64,000 bases of DNA, from positions 12,939,595-13,003,594 of the forward strand of contig OX335644.1 in the NCBI GenBank assembly GCA_946894095.1. Direction: 5' to 3'. Below the pieces are notes generated by a model that was given only the letters and a program-made list of their open reading frames with translations, had not been told where the DNA came from and made no database searches. The position numbers and the translations under genes are program-made. Origin of the DNA: Incurvaria masculella (taxonomy: Eukaryota; Arthropoda; Insecta; Lepidoptera; Incurvariidae). Within the stretch, counting starts at the first letter, position 1; each line of letters begins with the position of its first letter. This document shows, in pieces, positions 12,561-24,656 of this stretch.

Positions 12561-15408
12561 CAGCCAGTCAGTCAGCGTGTTTGCGTCCACTGCTGGACAT
12601 ACGCCTCTCCAATTTCCCTTTAGTCCTCCCGGCCTTCAGCGGTACGGAACCACTGCTTTCCGCCAACGCACTTGATGTCGTCGTCCCACCTGGCGGGTGG
12701 TCTTCCCACACTCTGTTTTCCTGTCCACGGCCCCAGTGTAGGACACGGTTACTCCAACGGTCGTCGTCTCTTCGGCTGACATGACCAGCCCACTGCCACT
12801 TGATAACGATTTGTTCTCCCGTCATAACCTCGGTCGCCATGACCTTGGTTTTGTCCCGGTTCATCTTTAGACCTACCTTTACCGATGCTTCATAAAGGTC
12901 TTTCAGCCTGGTCTGAAGTTGAACTCGGGAATTTGACAGAAGAACAATGTCATCGGCGAAGCGAAGATGACTGAGAAAATCTACATTAATGTTAATACCC
13001 ATGTTGTCCCATTCAAGCGTCTTGAACACATCTTCCAATGCGTTGGTGAAGAGCTTGGGTGAGATCACATCCCCCTGCCTTACGCCTTTACCAAGGAGGA
13101 TGGGTTGGGTATTTTCATGGAGCCTCACAGTCATCGTCGCGGACCGATACAGGTTTCGGAGTACCTCGATGTAGCTGTGGTCGATTCTGCACCTTAGGAG
13201 GGAGTTTTCGACGGCCCATTATTCAACTGAGTCGAACGCCTTCTCATAGTCCACGAAAGCTAGGAAGAGCGGCTTGTTGTACTCCTCGCACTTCTGCACC
13301 ACTTGTCTCACAGTAAATATGTGGTCCATGGTGCCGTATCCTTTCCTAAACCCAGCTTGCTCACGAGGCTGGTACTGATCCAGCCTCTGTGTCAGCCGAC
13401 TCGTGATGACTCTTGAAAAGACCTTATACACGTGGCTTAGAAGTGAGATAGGTCGATAGTTTTTCAACTTCGCCCTATCCCCCTTCTTGTGAAACAGGAC
13501 AACGACACTATTTCGCCATGCGGCCGGTACCACGCCATTTTCGAGAACTGCATTGAACAGTCCCTGCAGTTCCTTCAAGATGGGTCTTCCGCCAGCCTTT
13601 AGCAGTTCCGTAGTTATCCCGTCCTCACCTGGAGCCTTGTGTTTTTTAAGTCCCTTCAAAGCAGCCTTTATCTCATAGACACTTATCTCCGGCAGATCCT
13701 CGGTATAGTGTCTAGTGAGCGGCGCACGCCTATCAGAGTCGACTGGTTTGCTTGGACTCGGGGCAGGAATTGCTGCGGAGTACAATTCGCCATAAAATTC
13801 CTCCACCGCCTCAAGTATATCCGGCTTTCTAGCAGTGATAACCCCACTCGCTCGCTCGAGTCTTGTAATTTGGTCGGCACCGGTAGAGAAGGCACGGGCA
13901 AACACTTTACTGCCTCGATTTTCCTCTATAACGCGCTCAACCAACTTCATGTTCTCTCGGCGGATATCACGGCGAATGGACTTGCTGATCGTCTTGTTGA
14001 GGTTCCTGTGGACGACACTACTCCGGGTCTCCGTTTTCATATTTCGTCGTGTTTCCAGGAGTCTCAACGTCTCTGCGGATAACTTGCTGCGGTTTGCTTG
14101 TGGACTTTTGCTGAAGTGCTTTTCTGCAGTGTCCGTTAGTGCGGATACGAAGCTGGTATATGCCTTGTCGATGTCGGCATCCTCATCACGCGGCGCTAAG
14201 CTAAAGGCATCCTCGAGTTTGGCTTCAAAATTTTCGAGCATCTCGTCTGGTATGTTTAGCTTGGCCAGTGGTTTGTGAATGAGTTTGCGCCGTTCCATCT
14301 TAAGGTTTAGCTTCAGCGTGCCACGCACTAGTCGGTGATCGCTGCCAGTATCGAAGCGGTTAAGGACAGTAACATCTATACACGACGATTTACTGTCTGC
14401 CAGTATGTAGTCGATCTCGTTTCTCGTGCAACCGTCAGGGCTGGCCCACGTCCATTTCCTCTTTTCCTTTTTGAGGAAAAAGGTGTTCATGGAGTAGAGC
14501 TGGTTAGCTTCGAGATAGTTGACCAACATCTGGCCTCGTCGATTCCTGGCACCGATACCGTACGGACCTACTGCTCTGTCTCCACTCAGAGGTTTGCCCA
14601 ATTTAGCATTAAAATCTCCCATCACGTACTGGAAGTGAGATTTATTAGTTTCTAAGGCTCTCGATACATCTTCGTAGAACTGCTCCATCTCTTCGTCAGC
14701 GTGGGAACTCATGGGAGCGTACACCTGCACCACCTTCAGCTGGTAACGTTTATTCAGCCTGATGATGATGTAGGCCACTCTATCTGACACGCTGTCGATT
14801 TCGATTATGCTGTTGACGAGGCTTCGCCTCACCATAAATCCCACTCCCCCTATCGATTTTTGGGGATTTCCTCTGAAGTAGAACAGGTTGCCAGAATGTA
14901 GCACTTCAGTCTCTTCGCCCTTCCTTCTGACCTCGCAGAGACCCAGGATGTCCCATTTTATATGAGCCAGCTCCTGCTCTAGCTCGACCAGTTTTTCTTG
15001 GGTTCTCAGAGTCCGTATATTATGGGTAGCCAAGTGTAGTTGGGTGTGGCAGCCAGAACTAACCCAGGGATTCTTAGCACCCCTCACCCCGCCGGAACCT
15101 AGACCGCCGCCACGATGATCCGGAATAGCGGGGCCGCTGGGAACTAGGGGCCGAGGCTTACTTGGACTTTTCATTTTGGAGGTGTATGGCCATAAAACGC
15201 CACGTTGGCCAAACGTCTTGGCGAGTCTTCCGCTCTCGTCAGCCTTAGGATTGTAATGCCTACCTGAAGAATTACGCACCTAAGTTGAGGAGTTAAGTAA
15301 GAGGAGGTGAGAGTCGGAAATTGAGGAAGGAATTTCTCTCCGCTACTACTTCCCCATCATACGATGAAGCAGCATTTGCAGGAGATAAATTCAATCCTCC
15401 GTTTGTAA
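12561..15408 (-). mobile_element. RTE-clade LINE insertion with 11-bp target duplication
   Basis: The insertion is bounded by direct repeats TCTGGTCTAGT at 12550-12560 and 15409-15419, so both ends are defined and the copy is 2848 bp. The 3' end (low coordinate, since the element is on minus) carries CTGA-type short repeats. It contains one apurinic-like endonuclease plus reverse transcriptase frame and no RNase H, as expected of RTE elements. The coding region is broken (see the pseudogene entry). Confidence 0.85.
12568..15279 (-). pseudogene. RTE endonuclease/reverse transcriptase, broken
   Basis: From an ATG at 15279 the frame shows an endonuclease: THNIRTL near residue 85, CEVRRKG with Glu about 116, GDFNAKLG near 221-228 and SDHR near 313. 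A reverse transcriptase follows with KNYRPISLL and FVDYEKAFDSVE. An in-frame TAA at 13219-13221 then interrupts it. The same frame continues downstream with GVRQGDVISPKLF and the catalytic FADD box. At about 12800 the text jumps from EQIVIK to WQWAGH, so a block that RTE proteins normally carry here (roughly 130 residues, from memory of the family) seems to be deleted. The end of the frame also looks shifted. It cannot encode an active enzyme. Confidence 0.85.
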
Positions 15409-15419
15409 TCTGGTCTAGT

Positions 15420-15870
15420 ACTTATTAGTTAAAATGTTTTTGGGACTGGTATTTTGTTGCTGTTGGTAAGTTGTGTTGCAAGTGGCTTGCATTTTTTTTT
15501 ATTTTACATTTTTCTCTCCTATTGTGTCTAATAGGATTGTGAAGTCTCATTTTGCTTGCTTTGAGCGTTTGTTCATTGCGCATGTTTATTGCGTCATACT
15601 GTGAGATACCGCTGGAATGGATGCAAACCATACTTGCTTTGGTTCAATAGCTGTACTTCAATAGTAGTGGTTTCTTGTGGCGTATATTTCTAGACCTAAA
15701 GTTGTATTATATCAAGTTATTATTAATAAATCCCCTCTCCATTTGTGACATAATAATTCATAATAATTAAATAAAAAGAAAAAAAAAACAAAAGAAAATA
15801 AAAAACCACTTGGCAACTAAATTTATCAGGTAAAACACTGGATTTAGACGCATCAGCATATGCTGCCTGT
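15420..15870. other. unassigned AT-rich DNA
   Basis: No gene seen. There is an A-rich run near 15770-15800. Confidence 0.4.
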
Positions 15871-16003
15871 CTAACCCCTGTTTTCACCACCTCCAGCTAC
15901 CTGAAATCGGATAGTTAACTTTCGGTTACATTGCATTTTTGTATGGTGTAACCCAAAGATAACTTTGGGATTTTTGTAACTGGAGGTGGTGGAACCGGGC
16001 ATT
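15871..16003. mobile_element. small MITE with 28-bp inverted ends
   Basis: CCCTGTTTTCACCACCTCCAG on the left is matched by CTGGAGGTGGTGGAACCGGG on the right. The internal region is also partly self-complementary (aactttcggttac and gtaacccaaag). There is no coding capacity. A short ATAA microsatellite follows at 16013-16030. Confidence 0.55.
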
Positions 16004-16434
16004 AAACTTATTAATAAATAAATAAATAAAATCTTGATTTGAGGAAATCATTTTGAACTATAGTATGCATGGTTTTTGGGGCTTAAATATACATGTGTAT
16101 TAATGTACAAAACTCGCCCTATAAATATTACAGCATAAATAATAAAGAAGTATAATATTACCCTGTAAGCGAAAAACTTGAAACCAGCCCGCAGCTGTAC
16201 ATCAATGTTTTCAAGCATTCATGCATACAGGTATGCATCACGCTTGCTGGAGGGCAATTACTCCTTAGAAGTTCTCTAGAAGCCTATTTGTGATGAGCAC
16301 CCGTAACAGCTTGTCATGTTTGCCGGCAGGTGTGATAATGGGCGCAGAGTGCTCGGCGCCAGAGTGAAGCTTTTGTGAACCCCGCCGTAGACGTCGCCCC
16401 GGAGACGGGACCCGCCGCCCGTGCACCGACCACG

Positions 16435-16472
16435 ATGAAAATGGTGTTGTCACAACGGCAACGCGAGGAGCT
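16435..16472 (+). CDS. Lis-1: Lis-1 start-codon exon
   Basis: The frame reads MKMVLSQRQREE and ends in CT of a split Leu codon, directly before a strong donor gtaagt (16473). This is the start of LIS1/PAFAH1B1. I chose the upstream of two in-frame ATGs because Drosophila Lis-1 also begins MKMVLS, while mammalian LIS1 begins at the second Met (16441). The upstream 5' UTR boundary is uncertain; candidate acceptors end at 16329 and 16390. Lis-1 is a dynein regulator acting in nuclear migration and neuronal development. The next coding exon is 34 kb away and joins in phase (CT + C = Leu). Confidence 0.9.
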
Positions 16473-17442
16473 GTAAGTACCACCTTGCTGAACACTTAAA
16501 ACATTATGCTTACCAAGGAGGAACACATGGACGGGCAACCAATGGACGGGAAGTTAAAGTGCCGTTGAATGAAAACCGCTTGCGCTGCTCTTTGCGGGGA
16601 GAAGGAGGCCTTCACCAGCAAACTCATCGTGATCATGTCACAAAGGTCAATGGGGTTGCATTGATTTTGTTTAACTTACAAGCAGCACAGGTTTCTGTCC
16701 ACGTTGATTATGTTTGTCTTGTCTGTGCCCAGGAGGAGTAGTAAGCAGGTACAGTTGAGAGAGCTAACATCATTCTTTTGGACAAAATTATCTCTTATTC
16801 TCTTATCTCTATCTCGTATACTCTTCTGTCAGAAGCAGTGCTCCGAAATTACATAAACATCTACTTACCTCTCCAAGTCACACCCATGTACTCATTTATC
16901 CAAACATTAAAGTCATCATTACGTCACATTCATTTTCGTACTACATATGTATTCGCGTCACGCCGAAATAACCGGTTTCTGCTATAACGACTGGTGTGAA
17001 CAGTTTCAGTGTAGTGTGACGCGTGTGCAATATTCTTATGCAGTGGTAGGTCGATCAATATATGATATCATTTCCCAGCAAAATAAGTTATCTCTGATTT
17101 TTGACATGTTTCCTCTACACAAGCTCAATTTGGAATTTTTTCGTTTTGAGCAAGTACGTCGCTTTTTTATGGATACGGTATTAATTTTAAGGTTAATCTT
17201 AGTCAATGTGCGCTAACGCAGATAAAGTTTAAATCAATGTATGCATAATCTTAAATACCTCTTCTATGTTTCGTTTGTTTTTAGGCATGTTGAGGGAATT
17301 TGTACGCCTTGGAATTAGTTAGCTTTGTCATCATTAGATCGAAGAATCAACTCTATGCTCAGAAATGTAATTTTTCGCTCGTCATTTGGGACGACAGATG
17401 AATGATACCGAATGCCAGGAAATAAATTGATGCACAATACAA
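16473..17442. other. unassigned intronic DNA
   Basis: No repeat or gene recognised at the start of the large intron. Confidence 0.4.
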
Positions 17443-18485
17443 TTCAAATAAGAATAGGACGGGATTTGGAATGTCAAACTACTAAAGTCAATTAATTAAG
17501 GGGGCGTGTGCGTACATGTAGATGGCGCCACAGTCGTTCGTCACTATTTCTGCTGTAACTCCCCAAAAATAGGAAGTTACTACTAATGTAATACACATAA
17601 AACAGATAACCACAGATAGCAAAGTACAGCCTCCTTACTTAGTTAACTGTATATTCTGTGACTGGCACTTAAGGTGGCCCAACCCGGCGGGCCAAACTCA
17701 TTCGCGGGCACGGTACAAAACCGTGCTGTTGCGCTCTGGGACCTTCTCTGTTTCAAAGAATAAGACAGGCTCCGTGATGAGGAAGATGCAACATGTCCAC
17801 AAAAAAGACAATGTGCATAGTGTATGATTTGGTAAGATTTACGAAAATTTTAATTTTAAGACGACTTATAGCTAAAAGTAAACCACGACCGATGTAGTCA
17901 AAAATCTAACAAAAACCAAATAGATCATAAATCTTGATTAAATAAGCTATGTCTGATGACTAATCTTTTTACGATGTTCTTACTTTATCATTGCGTAATC
18001 CACCTCCAAAGTTATTGTATAAAACGCGCGAAAAATTCGAACTTTCGGACCTTATAACTTAGAAACCAAACACAATTTTACAATGCCAATGGTCATCAGA
18101 CATCTAGTTCGATCAAATAAAGCTATTTTGAGCAAAATTTTGGATCTATGACAAGAAATATGGGCGTGATCTTCTTTCCCCTTTTGTATGGGGAGATGAG
18201 CGGGTTGGGCCACCTTAATGGCACCCTACACTGTGTAGATATGTATGTTGTCTAGTATCGCTATCACGGCCAGGCAGAAACACTACAAAATAAAGAAACG
18301 CAAACGCATGTACACTCACATACTTGAATTAAACCTCGACTCTGACGGATGGAAATAAGCATCAGGCTTCTTTTGATATTGAAGCGAATAATTCCAGTGT
18401 AAATTCGTGCAGACCTGCCGACCGTACGTTTTACGCGCTAATTCGAGTGAAGTTAGTCACGAGCCCCGTCCTATTCTTATTTGAA
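17443..18485. mobile_element. TIR element hosting a nested TTAA-MITE
   Basis: TTCAAATAAGAATAGGACGGG at 17443 is repeated in reverse complement at the right end (CCCGTCCTATTCTTATTTGAA, to 18485). Inside, after the left end, lies a block (about 17490-17570: gcgtacatgtagatggcgcc, ctgtaactcccc) shared with the element at 46417-46749. The TTAA-MITE copy b (17669-18218) is inserted within it. Removing that leaves about 490 bp. Confidence 0.6.
17669..18218 (+). mobile_element. TTAA-MITE, copy b (reference copy)
   Basis: Both ends are TTAA (17669-17672 and 18215-18218), enclosing inverted termini GGTGGCCCAACCCG and CGGGTTGGGCCACC. The element is about 550 bp and has no coding capacity. TTAA targeting is characteristic of piggyBac and a few other superfamilies; the termini do not start with the usual piggyBac CCC, so the class is inferred. 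At least seven copies occur in this window: 9682, 17669, 23917, 24118, 28520, 29066 and 29672. Confidence 0.8.
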
Positions 18486-18894
18486 CCGCATTGTAAAAAT
18501 GTTTATATCAACTTAACCTGATGTGATGCACTCTTTTAAATAAGTTCAACACCAAAAACAAGTGGACAGACAACTCAAGTTCTCAGGAATGGGCAGCGCC
18601 CATTGTGAATTGAACGATCTTGTAATCGGACTGGCTGTGTGACGAGGCTGAGATTTTAACTCAGTTGGGAACTTTTAGTGAGTAGTTAGTAAAATAATTT
18701 TGTAGAAAACTTCAAGTATCAATGTTTCCGTGGCCAACAATCTGCTATTTATAAATTGATTTCCATTTATCATTGGGTACGGTTTTTTTTCTAATGGTAA
18801 TTTGAGTCATGATCAGTCTAAACCGTTCCCCGCATTTAATTTTTATTTTAATCTTCAATCAGATTTATTTGGAATTTTTTATTTAATAAACATA

Positions 18895-19039
18895 ATATAA
18901 TACCATTATAAATGCGAAAGTAACTGCGGGGTGAAATAGGGAATTGAAGTTTGGATGGGGAACTGATATAATATCCAGGAAATAATTCGGCCTGACATCA
19001 GTCCAAAAAGACCCAAAGGGGCCGGGTACCGCAGCTAGT
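18895..19039 (+). mobile_element. Helitron-like fragment
   Basis: The start resembles the lepidopteran non-autonomous Helitron 5' text (attataaatgcgaaagtaac). The end is gccgggtaccgcagCTAGT, with the CTAG terminus and a preceding hairpin-like GC-rich stretch. Short and decayed. Confidence 0.55.
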
Positions 19040-19749
19040 CTAAAATAAAACAATGTCAACATGGTTTTCCCAATATTTAAAAAGTATGGAGATCAATTAT
19101 CCGATTATAGGTGCCAGCCTTGCTTCACTTGTTTGTAAAACCGGATTGCTTTACGTGCCTGAAAAAAATTGATTTGTCGCTGCGTTGTAAGTACCATTGC
19201 ATTAGGTATGCCGTAACAACGTGGTCGCCTGCTCCCGGCCGCCGCCGCTGCCTCCTCGACGCGGAGAGGAGGCGAAAGCTGCCCAGCCACATTGCGGTCT
19301 TGTTTGCGGCAGCTTACGTTGGACTCGGATAGTCCAAAAAGAAAAGCAACCCGCCGTTAATATTGGACGACATGACATGTCGCTTATAATGCTATTACAT
19401 ATTATATCGATACTATCACCGTTACATCACTTGGGCCGGTTTCGCGGGATTTCTTATCTCTGTTGCGAGAGGCGTGTGACGGTTGCTGAAGCAATTTCTT
19501 TCTGGCCGCCCAGTCATACACTCCCACGATGCTTAGATTTGTATTTGTTTTCGCCGCTTCTCATTTGCTCCGCTCCGTTGGTATTCCTTGAAATGTAACT
19601 TGGGATTTTTGGATTTTACGTTATGTTGACATAATGCAATTGGAACTCATTTCAAACAATTAAAATCTTGTAAAATGTTTGTGAATGCTAAACGACTTTT
19701 CTTTCGCTGTTTATTTTATAGCGCGACCGAAGATCAACCGTTAGGCTAT
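19040..19749. other. unassigned intronic DNA
   Basis: There is a short GC-rich patch at about 19221-19320. The open frames through it have no motif. Confidence 0.4.
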
Positions 19750-20475
19750 ACCACTGAAGAGAATGGAAGAAGTGATACGAGGTCGATATCGCGTCTCCGC
19801 CGTATGGTCAAAGTGAACATATCATTTTACGGGAATCCGGCGGCGCGTCGTACACACACTGTCGAAACAACGACACCGCGCGCGAATGGGGGGAACGGCA
19901 TAACGTATAATATGCAGATCGTATAATGTCATATTTTAACAAAACCGACTTTTCGACCGTCTCAATTAGCGTTGTAGCAAATTGTTACTCTTCAACAGAT
20001 ATCGATTCGTAGCAATTTCAGCCTTAAATGTATCGTTGTTAGGGCGCTTTATGCAGTGCTTCTTGGCATATTATACGTTCTGCATGGTTTTCTTTTTTTG
20101 TGAATTCATGTTAGGAATATTATACGTTGTGACTATTATACGTTCTGCATGATGCAAAGAGTTTATTTTATTTTTAAACTCATGCACAACGTATAACATT
20201 ATACGTTGTGAATATTATACGATATGCATGGTTTTAATTTTTTGGAAAAAAATACTATTATACGTTGTGAATATTATACGTAGTGAATACGACTCCGCGA
20301 ATGTACTCTAAAAATGCGTTTATAAATCTAGTCAGTTCCCACCCACAGAAACCCCCCAATACGTCTGCGAGTATGTTTACATATGGCATGTACGTTTAAG
20401 TTGGGTTGGTAGTTTTAGAAAATTGCAGACAACAGCGGGTCTCATAGTAGACGTGCTAGATGCCATAGAACGCCC
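19750..20475 (+). repeat. repeat R, second copy, split by foldback element
   Basis: Positions 19750-19888 and 20304-20475 together match repeat R at 1046-1345. The break coincides with the foldback insertion and its 8-bp duplicated target. Confidence 0.65.
19889..20295. mobile_element. ATTATACGT foldback element, short copy
   Basis: The element runs from GGGGGAACGGCATAACG to GAATACGACTC and is flanked by CGCGAATG on both sides (19881-19888 and 20296-20303). It is 407 bp. Its interior is dominated by attatacgttgtgaatattatacg-type motifs in both orientations. The left arm present in the 27.3-kb copy is mostly missing here. There is no open frame and the family is unknown to me. Confidence 0.75.
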
Positions 20476-20476
20476 A

Positions 20477-20636
20477 AAAACAGAGTGTGTATTTAATTTG
20501 CCGCTAAAAAATTAAATGAATTGAAAAAAAATAATTTAAAGGTGGGCCCCATACAAAAAACGTGATGCTTTGTGTTAAATCTTGTACTATGGTATGGAAC
20601 CCTTCATGTGCGAGTCCGGCTCGCACTTGGCCGGTA
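20477..20636 (-). repeat. GGGTTCCGT-type lepidopteran repeat, partial
   Basis: It shares acagagtgtgtattt, ggtatggaaccc and gtgcgagtccggctcgcac with the fuller copies at 45381-45633 and 49652-49928. The end with ggttccgtaccc is absent. Confidence 0.6.
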
Positions 20637-20965
20637 ATAGAACCAACAAGAAAACCTTTCGCAGGCAGTGCGTCCACCAACTCCGCCACCTGTTCTATAC
20701 CCATAATTTGGAATTCTCCTACAGTCTTTCCTCTCGTAATCATTGCCCCTACTAACCCCTCATACTAAAGTATATTTTACTAAAGATACCCTTGTAGATG
20801 TGCCCCAGGCCTTGGTTTAGGTCACACGGCGCACGTCTGAAAGACAGAATTGGCATTCGAAAATTATTTCCGATCTTCGTTTGCATTGGCAGCATAGTTT
20901 AGTGACCCACCGATTTTAGTCAAAGATAAGGCCGTTAACGATGGCAAATATTTGTAAACATTTTT

Positions 20966-21216
20966 CTTCTGAGGTGTGTGTGTGTGTGTAACTGAACTCC
21001 TAAACGGTTAGACCGATTTAGATGACATCTTTTGTATGTGTTTAAGTGGGGTCCCTAGATGATATATTCACAATGGGACTCGGTAGTGACGCTGCGATCA
21101 AGTTCTAGTAAAATTTCACCATTCAATGGGCGGTGGGGGCTATATTTAATGGAAAAATCTTGGTATTCTTTTAATTTCAACGTTCGGGCATGGCGACGTC
21201 TGTCGGGTCCGCTGGT
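20966..21216 (+). repeat. Helitron-like 3' fragment with TG microsatellite
   Basis: A short (TG)n run (20971-20988) is followed by aactcctaaacggttagaccgattt and a gacgtctgtcgggtccgctggt end. This resembles common lepidopteran Helitron tails, but CTAGT has become CTGGT. Confidence 0.4.
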
Positions 21217-21635
21217 TATTTACATATACATTATTTGATTTCGGTAAGTCTCAATCGTTCAAAATAGACTCGTACGGTAATTGGAGTTGTCTATGTTGAA
21301 ATTAACGACGCTCGATCAAAGCGTCCCGTCTTGCTCCGTCGCCTCGCCTCCGCATCAAGTAGGCGCCTGCAGTTTATCTCGTCGGAATTTGGGCTAAATG
21401 GGCGATCACGGCGTTTCCGGTTGTGTGCATCTGTCTGCCTTCAAAGGTGAACGGAGCCCCTAGTTCGAGTTGAAAAATCCGACTAGGGGCTCACACAAGT
21501 TCTCGACGGGTGGCGCTTGTTGGCAGCCAACATTGAGGAGCTTAATGTGGTCAGGCGATGAATGTTTCGTTCTCAATCTACAATACATGACCGCAAAGGT
21601 ACCAGTACTATGGATCTTGTGCTCGAATCCCAGGG
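21217..21635. other. unassigned intronic DNA
   Basis: Nothing recognised. The two overlapping open frames near 21460-21715 lie on opposite strands and are not conserved-looking. Confidence 0.4.
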
Positions 21636-21818
21636 TTACAACAGCTCGCATTCGTAACGAAATACACTTATCCAACTCAGAAAGAGAAAGAGCGTGGTGC
21701 ATGACCGGGATTTGAACCCATAATATAGAGCACCTAATTCCTTCGGGAATGCGGTGTTGGGCTCATATAATGACGGTGGGTGTGGTATTAGCAACCCATT
21801 GCCAGTTACATAAAAAAA
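21636..21818. repeat. chimeric SINE: inverted head plus forward tail
   Basis: Positions 21636-21720 are the SINE head in reverse (B box reads gggatttgaaccc). Positions 21730-21818 are the SINE tail forward (ggtgtggtattagcaacccattgccagtt, split here only for description). The two halves face each other. Confidence 0.55.
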
Positions 21819-22800
21819 GATGTTGATGTCGTTTCGAAATGGACGCTGCTAAAATGTATCACCTCGTTGCACATTTTGTCGGCTGAAGACGTCGAGCAAA
21901 ATATCCGCGTTCACCCAGAACGATTAAAATTGTTAAAGATCATTTAAATTACGCCATCGGATAGCCGGCTCTTCGCTCATTTCCGAGCGACGTCTACGCC
22001 GCCGGCGGCGGCTGCATAGGCGTCGCGTGCCGCTAATTTGAACGAGAAGTGATGGTGTCGCCGGAGTCGAGCGGCTGGATTCTATCTCGGTCACTTCCCC
22101 GCGCGACCTGCGAGTACGCAGCGCTTGAATCACATCATTCCTTGTTTTTCGATTGTTTTATGACATTTCGGTATTGGTGGTTGTGCTGAAGACCAAAGCT
22201 AGACAGTGCAATACCGCAAGTAAGTCTAGCTTGGTTTTCACGAAGATTACTGAAGTCCTGATTACCTTGTACTAGTATCGATTGCAAGGTAGTAAGAAAG
22301 GCCCTTTAATGTGAGGATTAAGCTAATCAGTACTTGGTGGAAGAGACCCTTAGTGTCCAAACTACGCTAGGGGACTGGTTCCAAGTTGTTTCATCTTACC
22401 GTCGTACCAGAAGCACAGTGAAAGCCCTCACTCCATGTCCCGTTTGCCACGAGACTGCCGCCAAGTTTCGCTTTTATTTTGCAAATCATGTTCTATGATC
22501 CGTTTTTCTCAGAGCTAACTGTAATTTTTCGTGATAAGATGAAAAGGTTTTATTTTTTACAAAATAAAAATAAATTGGTTTGAAATTCGCAACGATTTGA
22601 TAAATTGAGAAGCATATTTTTAACACGATTGCACCATCTTCCTCCTTGCACCATCGCCTCCTGCCGAAACTGCCGGCTGACGGGTACGAAACTCGTGGAA
22701 AACTATAACAGTTAATAAAAAAAAGCTTGGTTCTATTTTCATGCTTTCAAAATTACTCTTTTGAGCAGGATAGTCATGAAACGTAATATTTTGAGACTGG
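21819..22800. other. unassigned DNA with GC-rich patch
   Basis: GC-rich sequence at about 21960-22120 (gccgccggcggcggctgc) sits in AT-rich surroundings. No supportable exon was found; the rest is unassigned. Confidence 0.35.
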
Positions 22801-23130
22801 CTAAAAATGACGACTCGGTTGGCTTCTGGATGGAAGACCGTTTTCGACAGTTGTGGCTTACTGTTCGGATTCCACGTAAAACTGTTAGGGGGGACCTAAC
22901 AGTTTTACTTTTTGGTGCGGTAGCTTACTAGGTCGTAGGGTTTATTCCACCCGAGTTGGTACCATGAAATTGAATGAACGGTCGTCAAAGTGGTAATGAA
23001 AATTGACCGTGTTTTCCATCCAATTCAATGTAGCCGTGAAATACAAATAAGGTCCTGGCACGAGGTTATTTTGGCGTGATAGCATGTTGATTTGTTTACG
23101 CATGTCGCGCTGAGAGAGCCTAAACTTCTC
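22801..23130 (+). repeat. SINE copy with internal hairpin
   Basis: Matches the SINE body (ttcggattccacgtaaaac, ggtaccatgaaattgaatga, ggtcctggcac). It contains a perfect 14-bp stem: GTAAAACTGTTAGG at 22876-22889 and its complement at 22895-22908, with a 5-nt loop. Confidence 0.6.
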
Positions 23131-23916
23131 ACACACGTTCGCTAGTTTATCCCTTTGATCGACTTTCTAGTGTTCGCGTTATACTAGTAGATGCCTACCA
23201 TGCATTAGAAAGTTTCGAACGTTTACTTCTCGTAAATCATTTGTGGTAACCATTTGTGTGGGCATTCGTTATTGGAAGTAAGATCATGCGATCTATTTAC
23301 ATTTGTGGCATAAAATGTAAATCCCACTGTTTGTAGATCATTAATCTTAATTGATGATTCTTATTTATCTATTTGTAAATGTGTATTGCCATTGAATACC
23401 AAGATAATGGAACTTGTACGACGTCAATGCTCTGTGGGAGTGGTAGTGGCCTATGCACCACCAATCGTTGAAAGCCATGCTCACGTCGGCGTCGTCTGGA
23501 AGAGCGCCGCCCCCACGGCCTGCGCCCATCGGCGTGCTTGGAGGAGGTCCTCTCTCCGCCGCCGGTGGAAAATAATCCTTTAATTTATAAATATAGCATA
23601 TTATATATAACTTTTTTTAAATTTAAAATTTAATTTAAAAAAAAACTGCAGCTTATTTTGATAGTAAAAAAGTAAATTTGTTTAACAAATCACAGAGGGT
23701 AATCGTAAAAGTTAAATTATCTCTATCTATGGCAGTAAACATTTACAAATTGAAAAAAAAAAACAATTATCAAAAGAAATGTATTAGGGCGTACGTGATT
23801 TTAAGAAATAACTACAAATATTTTAGTTTATTTGATTTAAAAAACATGAAAGGTAAATTAACGGTCTAGCTTTATTTGAAAACTATTTTGCCAAATTATG
23901 AGGGTCAAATTTTTAG
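23131..23916. other. unassigned AT-rich DNA
   Basis: No feature beyond a small GC-rich patch near 23480-23560. Confidence 0.4.
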
Positions 23917-24121
23917 GTAATCCTCATCCAAAGTAATTTTATAAAACGCGCGATAAAATCAAACTTTCGGACATTATAACTTAGAAACCAAACACAATTT
24001 TACAATGCAAATGGTCATCAGACAGCTATTTTGAGCAAAATTATAGTTCTCTGAGAAGAAATATGGGCATGATCTTCTTTCCACGTTTGTATGGGGAGTT
24101 CAGCGGGAAGGCCCACCTTAA
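23917..24121 (+). mobile_element. TTAA-MITE, copy c (3' part only)
   Basis: This is the right-hand third of the family, ending in GGCCCACC then TTAA (24118-24121). The same TTAA starts copy d. Confidence 0.7.
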
Positions 24122-24656
24122 GGTGGCCCAACCCGGCGGGACTAACTCATTCGCGGGCACGGTACAAAACCGTGCTGTTGCGCCCTGGGACCTTCTCTGT
24201 TTCAAAGAAAAAGACACGCTCCGTGATGAGGAAGATGCAACATGTCCACAAAAAAGACAATGTGCATAGCATATGATTTGGAAGATTTACGAATATTTTG
24301 ATTACAAAACGACTTATAGCTAAAAGTAAACCACGACCGCTGTAGTAAAAAAACTAACAAAAACCAAATCGATTATAAATCTTGATTATATAAGGTATGT
24401 CTGATGACTAATCTTTTTAAGATTATTTTACTTTGTCATTGCGAAATCCACCTCTAAAGTTATTGTATAAAACGCGCGAAAAATTCGAACTTTCGGACCT
24501 TATAACAAACAAAATTTTCAATGACAACGGTTATCAGACATCTAGTTCGATCAAATAAAGCTATTTTGAGCAAAATTTGGGATCTCTGACAAGAAATATG
24601 GGCGTGATCTTCTTTCCCCGTTTGTATGGGGAGTTCAGCGGGAAGGCCCACCTTAA
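24118..24656 (+). mobile_element. TTAA-MITE, copy d
   Basis: Complete copy between TTAA at 24118-24121 and TTAA at 24653-24656, abutting copy c. Its right end (cagcgggaaggcccacc) shares changes with copy c, which suggests that the pair arose by local duplication or that one copy inserted at the other's target. Confidence 0.75.

Noticed and set aside
19889..20295. Repeated attatacgt motifs as a CRISPR-like or operator array
   Set aside because: Spacing is irregular, orientation alternates, and the whole block has transposon-like target duplications in a eukaryotic genome.
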